NCBI RefSeq assembly: GCF_013364235.1
Contig: NZ_CP054919.1
Coordinates: forward strand, 7,551,603 to 7,615,602
Length of the DNA stretch: 64,000 bases
Source: Kitasatospora sp. NA04385
GTDB taxonomy: Bacteria; Actinomycetota; Actinomycetes; Streptomycetales; Streptomycetaceae
Direction of reading: 5' to 3'
Part shown: in pieces, positions 16,987-25,138 of the stretch
How the letters are laid out: each line of letters opens with the position of its first letter
How positions within the stretch are numbered: the first letter of the stretch is position 1
The notes under the pieces: model-generated
Told to the model about the DNA's origin: nothing
The model's input: the letters and a program-made list of their open reading frames with translations, nothing else
Database searches by the model: none
Program-made: the position numbers and the translations under genes

Positions 16987-17015
16987 CCGTAACCCCGTTC
17001 CGGGGCCGGGCACAA
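16987..17015 (-). promoter_or_regulatory. candidate promoter of the minus-strand leader
   Basis: On the minus strand, TTGTGC (17010-17015), a 17-base spacer and TTACGG (16987-16992), about 95 bases upstream of the leader GTG. A moderate match to a housekeeping promoter; no start site is known. Confidence 0.4.
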
Positions 17016-17067
17016 CGCTGTTCATCCAGCGGTAACGAACCGCCGATCCGGGCCCCCCGGAAGGCCG

Positions 17068-17097
17068 TTGACATTCCGTTCGGGAGCGGCCTAACTT
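17068..17097 (+). promoter_or_regulatory. candidate promoter of the plus-strand leader
   Basis: A perfect -35 TTGACA (17068-17073), an 18-base spacer and TAACTT (17092-17097). Transcription would begin near 17104, about 28 bases before the leader GTG at 17132. This is the clearest -35 in the island. Confidence 0.6.
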
Positions 17098-17131
17098 GAC
17101 CGCGACGGGACGATCCGGGAGGTGGACGACG

Positions 17132-17215
17132 GTGCGGGCACTCCAGCGCGCGGTGTACCTCGATCGGCCCGTCGACCTCCAGCGCGTCAGCAGCGCGCTC
17201 TGTCCGGCCGGCTGA
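17132..17215 (+). CDS. cysteine leader peptide, 27 aa (divergent copy 2)
   Basis: It reads VRALQRAVYLDRPVDLQRVS followed by SALCPAG and TGA. It is a short twin of the minus-strand leader: the two differ at only a few residues over the first 25 and also share the ribosome-binding region (GGGAGGTGG). It has one cysteine, Cys24, three codons before the end. It is followed after 47 bases by the acetyltransferase and SsuD-like monooxygenase genes. Too short for ordinary gene finders but well supported by the family pattern and by duplication. Confidence 0.85.
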   Translation: MRALQRAVYLDRPVDLQRVSSALCPAG

Positions 17216-17262
17216 ACCCGTAGCGCCGACGTTCACCCGCCCCGCACAGGAGCCGCACCGCC

Positions 17263-18150
17263 ATGAGCCAGCGCACCGCCCTGCCCGCCACCGCCCTGCC
17301 CGACGCCACTCCGCCCCTCACCGGTCTGTCCGCCACCGGCCTGTCCGCCGCCGCGGTTCCTGCCGACGTCCTCGACAACCCGGCCTGGGCCGCCCTCACC
17401 GGCCCGCACGCCCACCTCGCCGAACGCCTCGGCCGCGCCGCCCGCTACCCCGTCGACGTCTCGCCGTTCACCGCGCTCGCCGACCCCGCCGACCCGCAGG
17501 CCTGGCGCGACCTCGCCGCGCTGGCCGGACCGCCCGGCAGCACCACCCCCGTCACCGCCACCGACACCGCCCCCGAGGGCTGGGACGTCCTGGAGCGCGG
17601 CCACGGCACCCAGCTGGTCGCCACCGGGCTGCAGACCGAACCCGACCCCGAGGCCGTCGAGTTGGGCCCCGACGACGTCCCCGAGATCCTCGACCTGGTC
17701 GCCCGCACCCGCCCGGGCCCGTTCCTGCCCCGGACCGTCCTGCTGGGCCGCTACCTCGGTCTGCGCCGGGGCGGCCGCCTGGTCGCGATGGCCGGTGAAC
17801 GCCTGCGCCTGCCCGGCTGGACCGAGATCAGCGCCGTCTGCACCGACCCCGACCACCGCGGCCGGGGCCACGCCACCCGCCTGGTGCGCGCCGTCGCGCA
17901 CGGCATCGAACAGCGCGGCGACACCCCGTTCCTGCACACCGCCGCCGACAACACCCGGGCGATCGGCCTGTACGAGTCGCTCGGCTTCACGCTGCGCCGC
18001 CACACCGCGTTCCTGCTGGTCCGCACCCCGGCGGAGCCCGCGCCCGGGCCGTCGGCGAAGACCGCAGCGGAGATCGCCGCGGAGACCGCAGCGGAGCCCG
18101 GGGCGGAACCGGCAGCGCGGCTCGTACCGGACGGAGGGACAGCGCGATGA
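17263..18150 (+). CDS. GNAT-family N-acetyltransferase
   Basis: 295 residues. The acetyl-CoA binding motif A is ISAVCTDPDHRGRGHATRLV (about 188-207), followed by motif B, TAADNTRAIGLYESLGFTLR. The N-terminal 100 residues are a less conserved extension, and the C-terminal 30 residues are Ala/Glu/Pro-rich. It is the first gene after the plus-strand cysteine leader. Its stop overlaps the start of the SsuD-like monooxygenase (ATGA), so it belongs to a sulfur-responsive operon. The substrate is unknown; an acetylated sulfur metabolite is possible (inference). Confidence 0.88.
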   Translation: MSQRTALPATALPDATPPLTGLSATGLSAAAVPADVLDNPAWAALTGPHAHLAERLGRAARYPVDVSPFTALADPADPQAWRDLAALAGPPGSTTPVTATDTAPEGWDVLERGHGTQLVATGLQTEPDPEAVELGPDDVPEILDLVARTRPGPFLPRTVLLGRYLGLRRGGRLVAMAGERLRLPGWTEISAVCTDPDHRGRGHATRLVRAVAHGIEQRGDTPFLHTAADNTRAIGLYESLGFTLRRHTAFLLVRTPAEPAPGPSAKTAAEIAAETAAEPGAEPAARLVPDGGTAR

Positions 18151-19271
18151 CCACCGCCTTCCACTGGTTCCTGCCGACCGGCGGCGACGCCCGCGACCTG
18201 GGCGGCGCGGCGCACGGCACCGGCATCGGCAACGCGTCCGCCACCGCCCGCTCCGACCGCCCCGCCACCCGCTCCGACCGCCCCGACGCCCGCTCCGATC
18301 GTCCGGCCACCCTCGGCTACCTCACCCAACTCGCGCAGGCAGCAGACCAGTTGGGATACGAGGCGGTCCTCACCCCGACCGGCGCGCACTGCGAGGACGC
18401 CTGGATCACCACCGCCGCGCTGATCGCCGCCACCAGCCGACTCAAGTTCCTGGTCGCCTTCCGCCCCGGCCTGGTCGAACCCGCGCTCGCCGCGCAGACC
18501 GCCGCCACCTTCCAACGCCTCTCCGCCGGACGACTGCTGCTCAACGTGGTGGCCGGCGGCAGCGACGCCGAACAGCGCGGCTACGGCGACCGGCTCGGCC
18601 ACGACGCCCGCTACGCCCGGGCCGGCGAGTTCCTCGACGTGGTCCGCACCGCCTGGCGCGGCACCCCGTACGACCACGCCGGCCCGTACTACCGGGTCCA
18701 GGACGGGCACCTGCGGCAGCCGCCCGAGCCCGCGCCCCGGGTCTACTTCGGCGGCTCCTCCGACCCCGCGCTCACCGTCGCCGCCCGGCACGCCGACACC
18801 TACCTGACCTGGGGCGAACCCGTCGAGCAGGTCGCCGAGAAGATCGACCGGGTCCGCCGGCTCGCCGCCGCCCGGGGCCGCTCCCCGCGCTTCGGGCTGC
18901 GCGTGCACGTGCTCAGCCGGGCCACCGCCGCCCGGGCCCGGGAGGACGCCGAGCAGTTGATCGCCCACCTCGACGACGCCGCGATCACCGCCGGCCAGCA
19001 GCGCCTGCGCACCCTGGAATCCGTCGGCCAGCGCCGGATGCTCGACCTGCACGGCGGCCGCCGCGACCGCCTCTGGGTCGCCCCCAACCTGTGGGCCGGC
19101 ATCGGCCTGGTCCGTGGCGGAGCGGGCACCGCGCTGGTCGGCAGCCACCGCGAGGTCGCCGACCGCCTCGCCGAGTACCGCGACGCGGGCATCGACGAGT
19201 TCGTCCTCTCCGGCTACCCCCACCTGGAGGAGGCCTACACCTTCGCCGAACACGTCCGCCCCCTGCTCTGA
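18147..19271 (+). CDS. SsuD-like FMNH2-dependent alkanesulfonate monooxygenase
   Basis: 374 residues of the LLM class, closest in style to SsuD: FHWFLPTGGD at the N-terminus, AADQLGYEAVLTPTGAHCED, LKFLVAFRPGLVEPALAAQT, LLLNVVAGGSDAEQRGYGD, YYRVQDGHL, PRVYFGGSSDPALTVAA, and GTALVGSHREVADRLAEYRD. SsuD cleaves alkanesulfonates to aldehyde and sulfite, releasing sulfur. The putative partner reductase is not adjacent; the FMN reductase at 7552 is a candidate. An unusual in-frame insert of three seven-residue repeats (ARSDRPA, TRSDRPD, ARSDRPA) lies at residues 34-54. The start overlaps the acetyltransferase stop. Confidence 0.9.
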   Translation: MTTAFHWFLPTGGDARDLGGAAHGTGIGNASATARSDRPATRSDRPDARSDRPATLGYLTQLAQAADQLGYEAVLTPTGAHCEDAWITTAALIAATSRLKFLVAFRPGLVEPALAAQTAATFQRLSAGRLLLNVVAGGSDAEQRGYGDRLGHDARYARAGEFLDVVRTAWRGTPYDHAGPYYRVQDGHLRQPPEPAPRVYFGGSSDPALTVAARHADTYLTWGEPVEQVAEKIDRVRRLAAARGRSPRFGLRVHVLSRATAARAREDAEQLIAHLDDAAITAGQQRLRTLESVGQRRMLDLHGGRRDRLWVAPNLWAGIGLVRGGAGTALVGSHREVADRLAEYRDAGIDEFVLSGYPHLEEAYTFAEHVRPLL

Positions 19272-19721
19272 CCTCTGTTCCGGCCTCTGCTCCGACCCTG
19301 TCCCGGGCCCTGCTCCGGCTTCTGCTCCGGGCCCCGTCGGTGCGCCGCTTCCCGTGCGGCCGGACTTCCCCGGACCAGGGACGTTCGGCCCCTGCTGCTG
19401 CCGCCCCGCGCCGTCGTACCGTGGAGCCTCACCCGTAGGACGGGTCGGCGGGGCCGTGACACCCTGCCGACCCACCGGGTGGCCGCGCCCTTCCGGTCCA
19501 CCAGCTGGTCCACCGCCTCCCGCCGTTCACCATCCGTCGCCCGTCGCCCGTCGCCCGTTGCTCCGGTGCCCCCCGGCCGCTTCCCGCACGGCCCCGCAGG
19601 CTCTCCCGGGAGGTCTCCGGAACGGCCGGAGGGCCGGTTCCCCGCACCGGCGGTCGGGTAGATTCCGAGGGCACCCATCGGTGTGCGAAGTTTCGGGGCG
19701 AGGCCCGGTGAGGGGCGGTCG
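19272..19721. other. intergenic region with heptamer repeats
   Basis: No convincing gene on either strand. A short 7-bp array (19521-19562) is listed separately. A TAGATT hexamer (19659-19664) is a candidate -10 for the helicase gene, whose ATG is 58 bases downstream. Confidence 0.5.
19521..19562. repeat. six 7-bp tandem units (CGTCGCC-type)
   Basis: CGCCGTT, CACCATC, three copies of CGTCGCC and CGTTGCT follow one another in strict 7-base phase. The order of units closely matches the second half of the array at 24984-25081 (CGCCATT, CACCTGC, then CACCCGT copies), so the two arrays are related by more than composition. Confidence 0.6.
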
Positions 19722-22700
19722 ATGGGCAGCGGACACGCGCAACGGGCCCGGCAGCAGGCGCTGTTGGAGTGCTGGCGGGCGATCGAACTGTTCAGCCCGC
19801 CGAGCATCCCGCAGAAACCGCGCCGCCGCGCCGCCCGGAGCGGCCGCTCCGAGGAGTACCTGGTCGACCTCGCACCGGCGGCCGGACGGCCCGCCCCGCG
19901 CCTGCCCTGGGACGCCGACCACCCCGACACCGGCGCCGCCCGGGCCCCGCGCGGCCGGATGTGGCGCCACGAGGTCTACGGCGGGGTGTTCGCGCTCGAC
20001 CTGCTGCGCCGGACGATGGCGGCCGCCCTGCCCGCCGGCACCGACCCGGACCCGGGCGTACCGGAGGAGGAACTGCGGCTGCCGGGGGAGAGCGCCGTGT
20101 TCGCCCTGATCCTCGACGAGGACGGCCGACCGGTCGAGGACACCTCGGTGGTCTCCGCCTGCGCCTGGGCGACCGGCCGACTGTTCGACCCCGGCCCGGG
20201 CGCCCGGGACTGGCTGACCGGCTTCACCGACCTGGACGTCGCGTTCGGCACGGCGGTCGCGGACCTCACCACCACCGCCGTGCCCTACGCCCCGGCCGCT
20301 GCCACTGCCGCTGCCGCTACCACTGCCGCTGCTTCCGCCGCCACTGCGGCGGCCGGGGGCGGCGGCTGGCGACAGTTGCTGGCCGAGATCCTCGGCGGCG
20401 CGGCGGTCGGCGCCGTCGGCGCGCTGTTCGGCGAGGTCGCCGGAGCCGCCGTCCAGGGCGCGACCGAACCCCTGCTGCGCCGCGCCGCCGACTGGGCCGC
20501 CGAACGGGCCCCCGCCGGTGCAGCCCCCGCACCGGACCGACCCGGGCCCGGGCCCGGGCCCGGGCCCGAAACCGGACCCGGGACCAGGCCCGGAACCGGG
20601 TCCGAAACCGAGACCGGGACCGGACCCGAAACCGCTACCGAGGCCGAGGCCGAGGCGGGGGACGAGCCCGAAGGCGCCGCCGCCCGCCCGGTCTGCCTCG
20701 CCGACCTGGTCGCGCTGACCGCGCAGATCGCCCACCTGTGCGGGGTGCGGGAGCTGCTGCGTCCCGACTCGATCCGGGTGTACAGCAGGCTGGTGCCCCG
20801 GCCGACCGGCCGGACCAGGAACGCCGTCCCCGCGCCGTTCCTGAACAGCCTGCTGCCGCCCGACCTGGAACGCGTCCGCGCAGCTCTAGCCGCCGCCGAC
20901 GGCAAGGGGAGCGGCCCGGCCCTGACGGCGTACCTGACGGAGTGGGACGCGGTCGACCCGGCCGCCCGGACCGACCTGCGGGCGGACCGCACCGCCGTCC
21001 TGGACGGCGTCGCCCCGGAACTCGTCCCGGACGGCAGGTGGCCGACCACCCCGCGCCACCCGCTGGCGCTGAGCCAGCAGTACGCGGTGAACCGGATGCT
21101 GGCCGACCGGGCGGGCACCGACGGCGGGATGTTCTCCGTCAACGGCCCGCCCGGCACCGGGAAGACCACCATGCTGCGCGACCTGGTCGCCGCGCTGGTG
21201 GTCGAACGGGCCGCCGTGCTGGCCGAGTTCGACCAGCCGTGGCGGGCGTTCACCGGCCGCGCCTGGCAGGGCCTGGACCGGGAGGGCCGCAACCGCCGCT
21301 ACGTCGCCAGGCTCGACCCCCGGCTGACCGGGTTCGAGATCGTGGTGACCTCCTCCAACAACGGCGCGGTGGAGAACGTCACCGCCGAACTCCCGGCCCT
21401 GGAAGCCCTGGACGAGACCTGGCGCGACGGCCCCGACCACTTCTCCGACCTCGCCTCCGCACTGCTCCGCGGCGCCCCCGCCTGGGGCCTGGTCGCCGCG
21501 GTGCTCGGCAACCGGAAGAACCGCCGGGAGTTCGGCGAACGCTTCTGGTGGGGCCGGCTCCCCGAGGACGAGACCGCCGCCCGCGACCGCGCCGGACAGC
21601 CGCCGCTGCGCGGCATGCAGGCGGTCCTGCGGGACTGGATCCCGCCCAAGTCCACTGTCCAGGGCAGGCGTTCGGCCGAACCGGCGCAACCCGTACCGTC
21701 CTGGCCGGACGCCGTCGCCGCGTTCCGCACCGCCCGCGCCGAGGTCGAACGGCTACGCCGCGAACGGGCCGCGACGGCCGCCGAACTCGCGGCCACCGAC
21801 TCCCCGCAGGCCCTGCACGGCCTGGCCGTCCTCGCCGGAGCCGCCCACCGGGCCGAGGCCGAGGCGCACCGGCACACCGAGCAGGTCGAACGGGCCCACC
21901 GGGACGCCGCCGGCGCCCGGGCCGTCACCACCGCCGCCGCCGAACTGCTGCGCACCGTGGAGGTCCACGACCGGCGGGCCCGCGACGAACTGGCCGCCGC
22001 CGACGCCACCGCCGACGCCACCCGGACCGTCGCCGCCGAACTGGCCGCCGCCCGGCACCGGCAGGAGCAGGCCGAGGCCCGCGCGGCCGACGCCGCGGCC
22101 GCCCTGGACCGCGCGAGCGCCGCCGTCTCCTCCGCCCGCCGGGCGCACGCCGAGGCCGCCGCCGCGGCGGAGACCCGCCGCGCCCGGCTGCGCGCCCTCG
22201 CGGACGAGGGGCTGCCCACCCTGCCGCTGGGCTGGGCCGCGCTCGACGAGGCCGCCCAGGAACTCGGCGCCCCCTGGTCCGGGCCCGACTGGTCGGCCGC
22301 CCGCAGCGAACTCTTCCTGCGCGCCCTGGACCTGCACCGCGCGTTCGTCGCCGGAGCCGCCCAACGCGTCCTCGGCAACCTGCAGGTGCTGATGGAGCTG
22401 ATGGCCGGCACCAGCGGCCCCGTCCCCGACGAGCAGGTCGAACAGGCCTGGCAGACGCTCTTCCTCCTCGTCCCGGTGGTCTCCACTACCTTCTCCTCGG
22501 TGGGCAGCATGTTCGCCCGGCTCGGCGCGGGCAGCCTCGGCTGGGTCCTGGTCGACGAGGCCGGCCAGGCCACCCCGCAGGCCGCCGTCGGCGCCCTGTG
22601 GCGGGCCCGCCGCGCCGTCCTGGTCGGCGACCCGCTCCAGCTCGAACCGGTCGTCACCATGCCGCTCGCCCTGCAACGCCGACTGCTGCGCGCCTACGGC

Positions 22701-23534
22701 GTGGACGAGCGCTGGCTGCCCTCCACCACCTCCGCCCAGGTCGTCGCCGACCGCACCAACCGCCACGGCACCTACCTGCCCGCGCCCGAACCCGGCGGTG
22801 ACCCGGTCTGGGTGGGCTCCCCGCTGCGGGTCCACCGCCGTTGTGAGGAACCGATGTTCGGTGTCAGCAACGCGGTCGCCTACGACGGCCTGATGGTCCA
22901 CGGCACGGCCCCCGGCGCCTTCCCCGACCGGCAGCACGACGGGCGGCTGCCCAGCCGCTGGCTCGACACCCCCGACCCGGACCGGCCGCCCGGCGTCCCC
23001 TGGGGCGAACGGGACGAGCGCGCCTTCGAGTTCGTCCTCGACCGGCTGGCGGAGCACGGCGTCGGCGTCGACCGCCTGCGCGTCATCACCCCGTTCCGGG
23101 CGGTCGTCAACGCCTGCCGCCGGGTCTGCCGCACCCGCGGCTGGACGCCCGAACAGCTCGACGAACGCTGCGCCACCGTCCACCGCGCCCAGGGCAAGGA
23201 GGCCGACGTGGTGATCCTCGTCCTCGGCACCGGCCTGCCCGGAGCCCGCGCCTGGGCCGCCCGCACCCCGCACCTGCTCAACGTCGCCGCGAGCCGCGCC
23301 AAACGCCGCCTGTACGTCATCGGCGAACGCGGCCTGTGGTCCCCGCTGCCGCACTTCGACGTCCTCGGCGCCCTGCTGCCGGTCTTCGACCACCACCGCG
23401 ACCGCGACACCTGGGGCGGCACCGGCCGCCCCGCCGATCCGTCCGCCGATCCGTCCGGTGGTCCGTCCGCCGATCCGCCCGGTGGTCCGCCCGTCGATCC
23501 GCCCGGTGGTCCGCCCGGCGGTTCCGTGGCGTGA
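19722..23534 (+). CDS. large DNA2/NAM7 (UPF1)-like superfamily-1 helicase/ATPase
   Basis: 1270 residues. Walker A is NGPPGTGKTTMLRDLVAAL (Lys near 480), Walker B is LGWVLVDEAGQATPQ (about 943), motif V is TVHRAQGKEADVVILVLGT (about 1150) and motif VI is NVAASRAKRRLYVIGERGLW. These are SF1B helicase motifs with the DEAGQ box of the UPF1/DNA2 group. An alanine-rich coiled coil (about 665-830) is inserted between Walker A and B. Residues 185-305 hold low-complexity Ala/Thr and Gly/Pro/Glu runs, and the C-terminus has seven 4-residue repeats coded by 12-bp units (23433-23516). ATG 19722 has GAGGGG upstream; GTG 19683 is an alternative. Stand-alone; RNA, DNA or phage-defence roles are all possible. 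Confidence 0.85.
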   Translation: MGSGHAQRARQQALLECWRAIELFSPPSIPQKPRRRAARSGRSEEYLVDLAPAAGRPAPRLPWDADHPDTGAARAPRGRMWRHEVYGGVFALDLLRRTMAAALPAGTDPDPGVPEEELRLPGESAVFALILDEDGRPVEDTSVVSACAWATGRLFDPGPGARDWLTGFTDLDVAFGTAVADLTTTAVPYAPAAATAAAATTAAASAATAAAGGGGWRQLLAEILGGAAVGAVGALFGEVAGAAVQGATEPLLRRAADWAAERAPAGAAPAPDRPGPGPGPGPETGPGTRPGTGSETETGTGPETATEAEAEAGDEPEGAAARPVCLADLVALTAQIAHLCGVRELLRPDSIRVYSRLVPRPTGRTRNAVPAPFLNSLLPPDLERVRAALAAADGKGSGPALTAYLTEWDAVDPAARTDLRADRTAVLDGVAPELVPDGRWPTTPRHPLALSQQYAVNRMLADRAGTDGGMFSVNGPPGTGKTTMLRDLVAALVVERAAVLAEFDQPWRAFTGRAWQGLDREGRNRRYVARLDPRLTGFEIVVTSSNNGAVENVTAELPALEALDETWRDGPDHFSDLASALLRGAPAWGLVAAVLGNRKNRREFGERFWWGRLPEDETAARDRAGQPPLRGMQAVLRDWIPPKSTVQGRRSAEPAQPVPSWPDAVAAFRTARAEVERLRRERAATAAELAATDSPQALHGLAVLAGAAHRAEAEAHRHTEQVERAHRDAAGARAVTTAAAELLRTVEVHDRRARDELAAADATADATRTVAAELAAARHRQEQAEARAADAAAALDRASAAVSSARRAHAEAAAAAETRRARLRALADEGLPTLPLGWAALDEAAQELGAPWSGPDWSAARSELFLRALDLHRAFVAGAAQRVLGNLQVLMELMAGTSGPVPDEQVEQAWQTLFLLVPVVSTTFSSVGSMFARLGAGSLGWVLVDEAGQATPQAAVGALWRARRAVLVGDPLQLEPVVTMPLALQRRLLRAYGVDERWLPSTTSAQVVADRTNRHGTYLPAPEPGGDPVWVGSPLRVHRRCEEPMFGVSNAVAYDGLMVHGTAPGAFPDRQHDGRLPSRWLDTPDPDRPPGVPWGERDERAFEFVLDRLAEHGVGVDRLRVITPFRAVVNACRRVCRTRGWTPEQLDERCATVHRAQGKEADVVILVLGTGLPGARAWAARTPHLLNVAASRAKRRLYVIGERGLWSPLPHFDVLGALLPVFDHHRDRDTWGGTGRPADPSADPSGGPSADPPGGPPVDPPGGPPGGSVA

Positions 23535-23592
23535 AGCCCGCCGTCCGCGACGGTTCCTCCTGCTGCTCGACAACCCCGACCGGCCTCGACGG

Positions 23593-23607
23593 ACAACCAG
23601 TGGTTGT
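23593..23607. promoter_or_regulatory. perfect 15-bp palindrome ACAACCAGTGGTTGT
   Basis: Seven-base arms ACAACCA/TGGTTGT around one central G, between the helicase stop and the MFS transporter start (23715). This is the size and form of a TetR, MarR or LacI-type operator. No regulator gene is adjacent, so the binding protein must be encoded elsewhere. Confidence 0.55.
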
Positions 23608-23612
23608 GGCGC

Positions 23613-23642
23613 ACCGGTAGGTCGATTGTTTGACCTGCCGGT
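23613..23642. promoter_or_regulatory. inverted repeat ACCGGYAGGTC-8-GACCTGCCGGT overlapping a -35
   Basis: Arms of 11 bases, 10 of 11 paired, separated by eight bases. The spacer edge creates TTGACC (23630-23635), a fair -35 element for the MFS gene, with TTACCT 18 bases further on. It may be an operator over the promoter or part of the helicase terminator. Confidence 0.45.
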
Positions 23643-23714
23643 ATCCGGGCCGGTTACCTCTCACCGGTCAACGTCGGTTTGTCCGAGCGGCACCTCGAGG
23701 GGAGCACGTCGAGC

Positions 23715-24968
23715 ATGGTGGGCAGGAGACGGCTGGGCCGTCCGTTCGGCTGGCTGTGGGCCTCGTACGCGGTGAGCGCGTACGGGTCCGGGCTGGGGTT
23801 CGGGGCGCTGCCGCTGATCGCGGTCCTGGTGCTGCACGCCGGGCCCGCCCAGGTGGCGGTGCTCTCGGCAGTGGGCCCGGCGGTGGGGGCGCTGATCGCA
23901 CTGCCGCTGGCGCCCCGGACGGAGACGCGCCGCAAACGGCCGGTGATGATCGGCGCGGACCTGGTCCGGTGCGCGGCGATGGCCTCCGTCCCGGCCGCGT
24001 ACGCCCTCGGCCGGCTCGGCTTCGTCCAGTTGCTCGTGGTCTCGGCCGTGGTCGCCGCCGCCAAGATCGCCTTCAACGCGGCCAGCGGCGCCTACCTCAA
24101 AACGCTCGTCCCGGCGCAGGACCTACTGGTGGCCAACTCCCGCTTCGAATCCACCAACTGGAGCTCCATCGCGATCGGCCCGCCGCTCGGCGGGGCGGCG
24201 ATCGGCGTCCTCGGGCCGGTGGTCACCGTGCTCGCCGACGCGCTCAGCTACCTGCTCTCCGCGCTCGGCATCACCGCGATCCGCGACCGGGAGGAGGCAC
24301 CGCGGACGTCCGCCCGCAGCCCGCTCCGGGCGGACGGGCTGCTGGAGGGCTGGCGGCACATCCTGGGCCACCCCGTGCTGCGTGCGCTCTACCTCAACAA
24401 CCTGCTGGTCTCCGGCCTGATCATGGCCACCGAACCGCTGCTGGCCGTCCTGCTGCTGCGCCAACTCGGCTTCCCCGCCTGGCAGTACGCCCTCGCCTTC
24501 GCCGCGCCCTGCCTCGGCGGGCTGCTCGGCTCCCGGCTGGCGCCCCGAGTGGTGGCCCGGTACGGCCGACGCGCCGTCTTCCGCACCGTCGGCACCCTGC
24601 GCGCCGTCTGGCTGCCCGGCCTGGCCCTCGTCCGGCCCGGCGTTCCCGGCCTGGTCACCGTGATGGCCGTCGAGCTGGCGATCATCGTCCACATGAGCCT
24701 GTACACCCCGGTGCTCGCCACCTACCGGCTCGAACACACCCCCGCCCACCTGGTCACCCGCACCCTGACCGCCTGGTCGGTCGGCCAGCAGGCCGCCATC
24801 GCCACCCTCACCGCCCTCGGCGGCCTGCTCGCCCACTTCACCGGCCCGCGCACCGCCCTCGCGGCCGCGGGCGTACTGATCCTGGCCACCCCGCTCCTGC
24901 TGCCCCGCAACACCCGGCACCAGCACGCACCGCACCCCGAGCCGGAACCGTCCCGCAGCCGGGCTTGA
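23715..24968 (+). CDS. MFS transporter, enterobactin-exporter-like group
   Basis: 417 residues with about 12 hydrophobic segments; a central loop (GHILGHPVLRALYLNN-like: WRHILGHPVLRALYLNNLLV) is typical of the EntS-like MFS group annotated as macrolide or siderophore exporters. The N-terminal half keeps RFESTNWSSIAIGPPLGGAAIG and LADALSYLLSALGITAIRDRE, hallmark segments of this clade. Substrate unknown. ATG 23715 is used; a TTG at 23679 in the same frame is possible. Two inverted repeats upstream suggest tight regulation. It is followed by an isochorismatase-fold gene, a pairing that would suit siderophore or phenolic export, though no biosynthetic genes are present. Confidence 0.85.
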   Translation: MVGRRRLGRPFGWLWASYAVSAYGSGLGFGALPLIAVLVLHAGPAQVAVLSAVGPAVGALIALPLAPRTETRRKRPVMIGADLVRCAAMASVPAAYALGRLGFVQLLVVSAVVAAAKIAFNAASGAYLKTLVPAQDLLVANSRFESTNWSSIAIGPPLGGAAIGVLGPVVTVLADALSYLLSALGITAIRDREEAPRTSARSPLRADGLLEGWRHILGHPVLRALYLNNLLVSGLIMATEPLLAVLLLRQLGFPAWQYALAFAAPCLGGLLGSRLAPRVVARYGRRAVFRTVGTLRAVWLPGLALVRPGVPGLVTVMAVELAIIVHMSLYTPVLATYRLEHTPAHLVTRTLTAWSVGQQAAIATLTALGGLLAHFTGPRTALAAAGVLILATPLLLPRNTRHQHAPHPEPEPSRSRA

Positions 24969-24983
24969 GGCGCCGGGACTTGC

Positions 24984-25081
24984 CACCCGGCATCCGGCAC
25001 TCGCCATCCGGCACTCGCCATCCGGCATCCGCCGTCCGCCGCCATTCACCTGCCACCCGTCACCCGTCACCCGTCACCCGT
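24984..25081. repeat. fourteen 7-bp tandem units, consensus CAYCCGN
   Basis: From CACCCGG (24984) to four identical CACCCGT units ending at 25081, all in unbroken 7-base phase. Several units alternate so that a 14-bp super-period appears (CATCCGG, CACTCGC repeated). The array fills the gap between the MFS stop and the isochorismatase-fold gene and ends directly at an in-frame ATG (25082). Confidence 0.8.
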
Positions 25082-25138
25082 ATGCCGGTGCGCGTCCGCG
25101 CCGACCAGGCACCCACACCGTTCGAGGAGGACCCCCGC

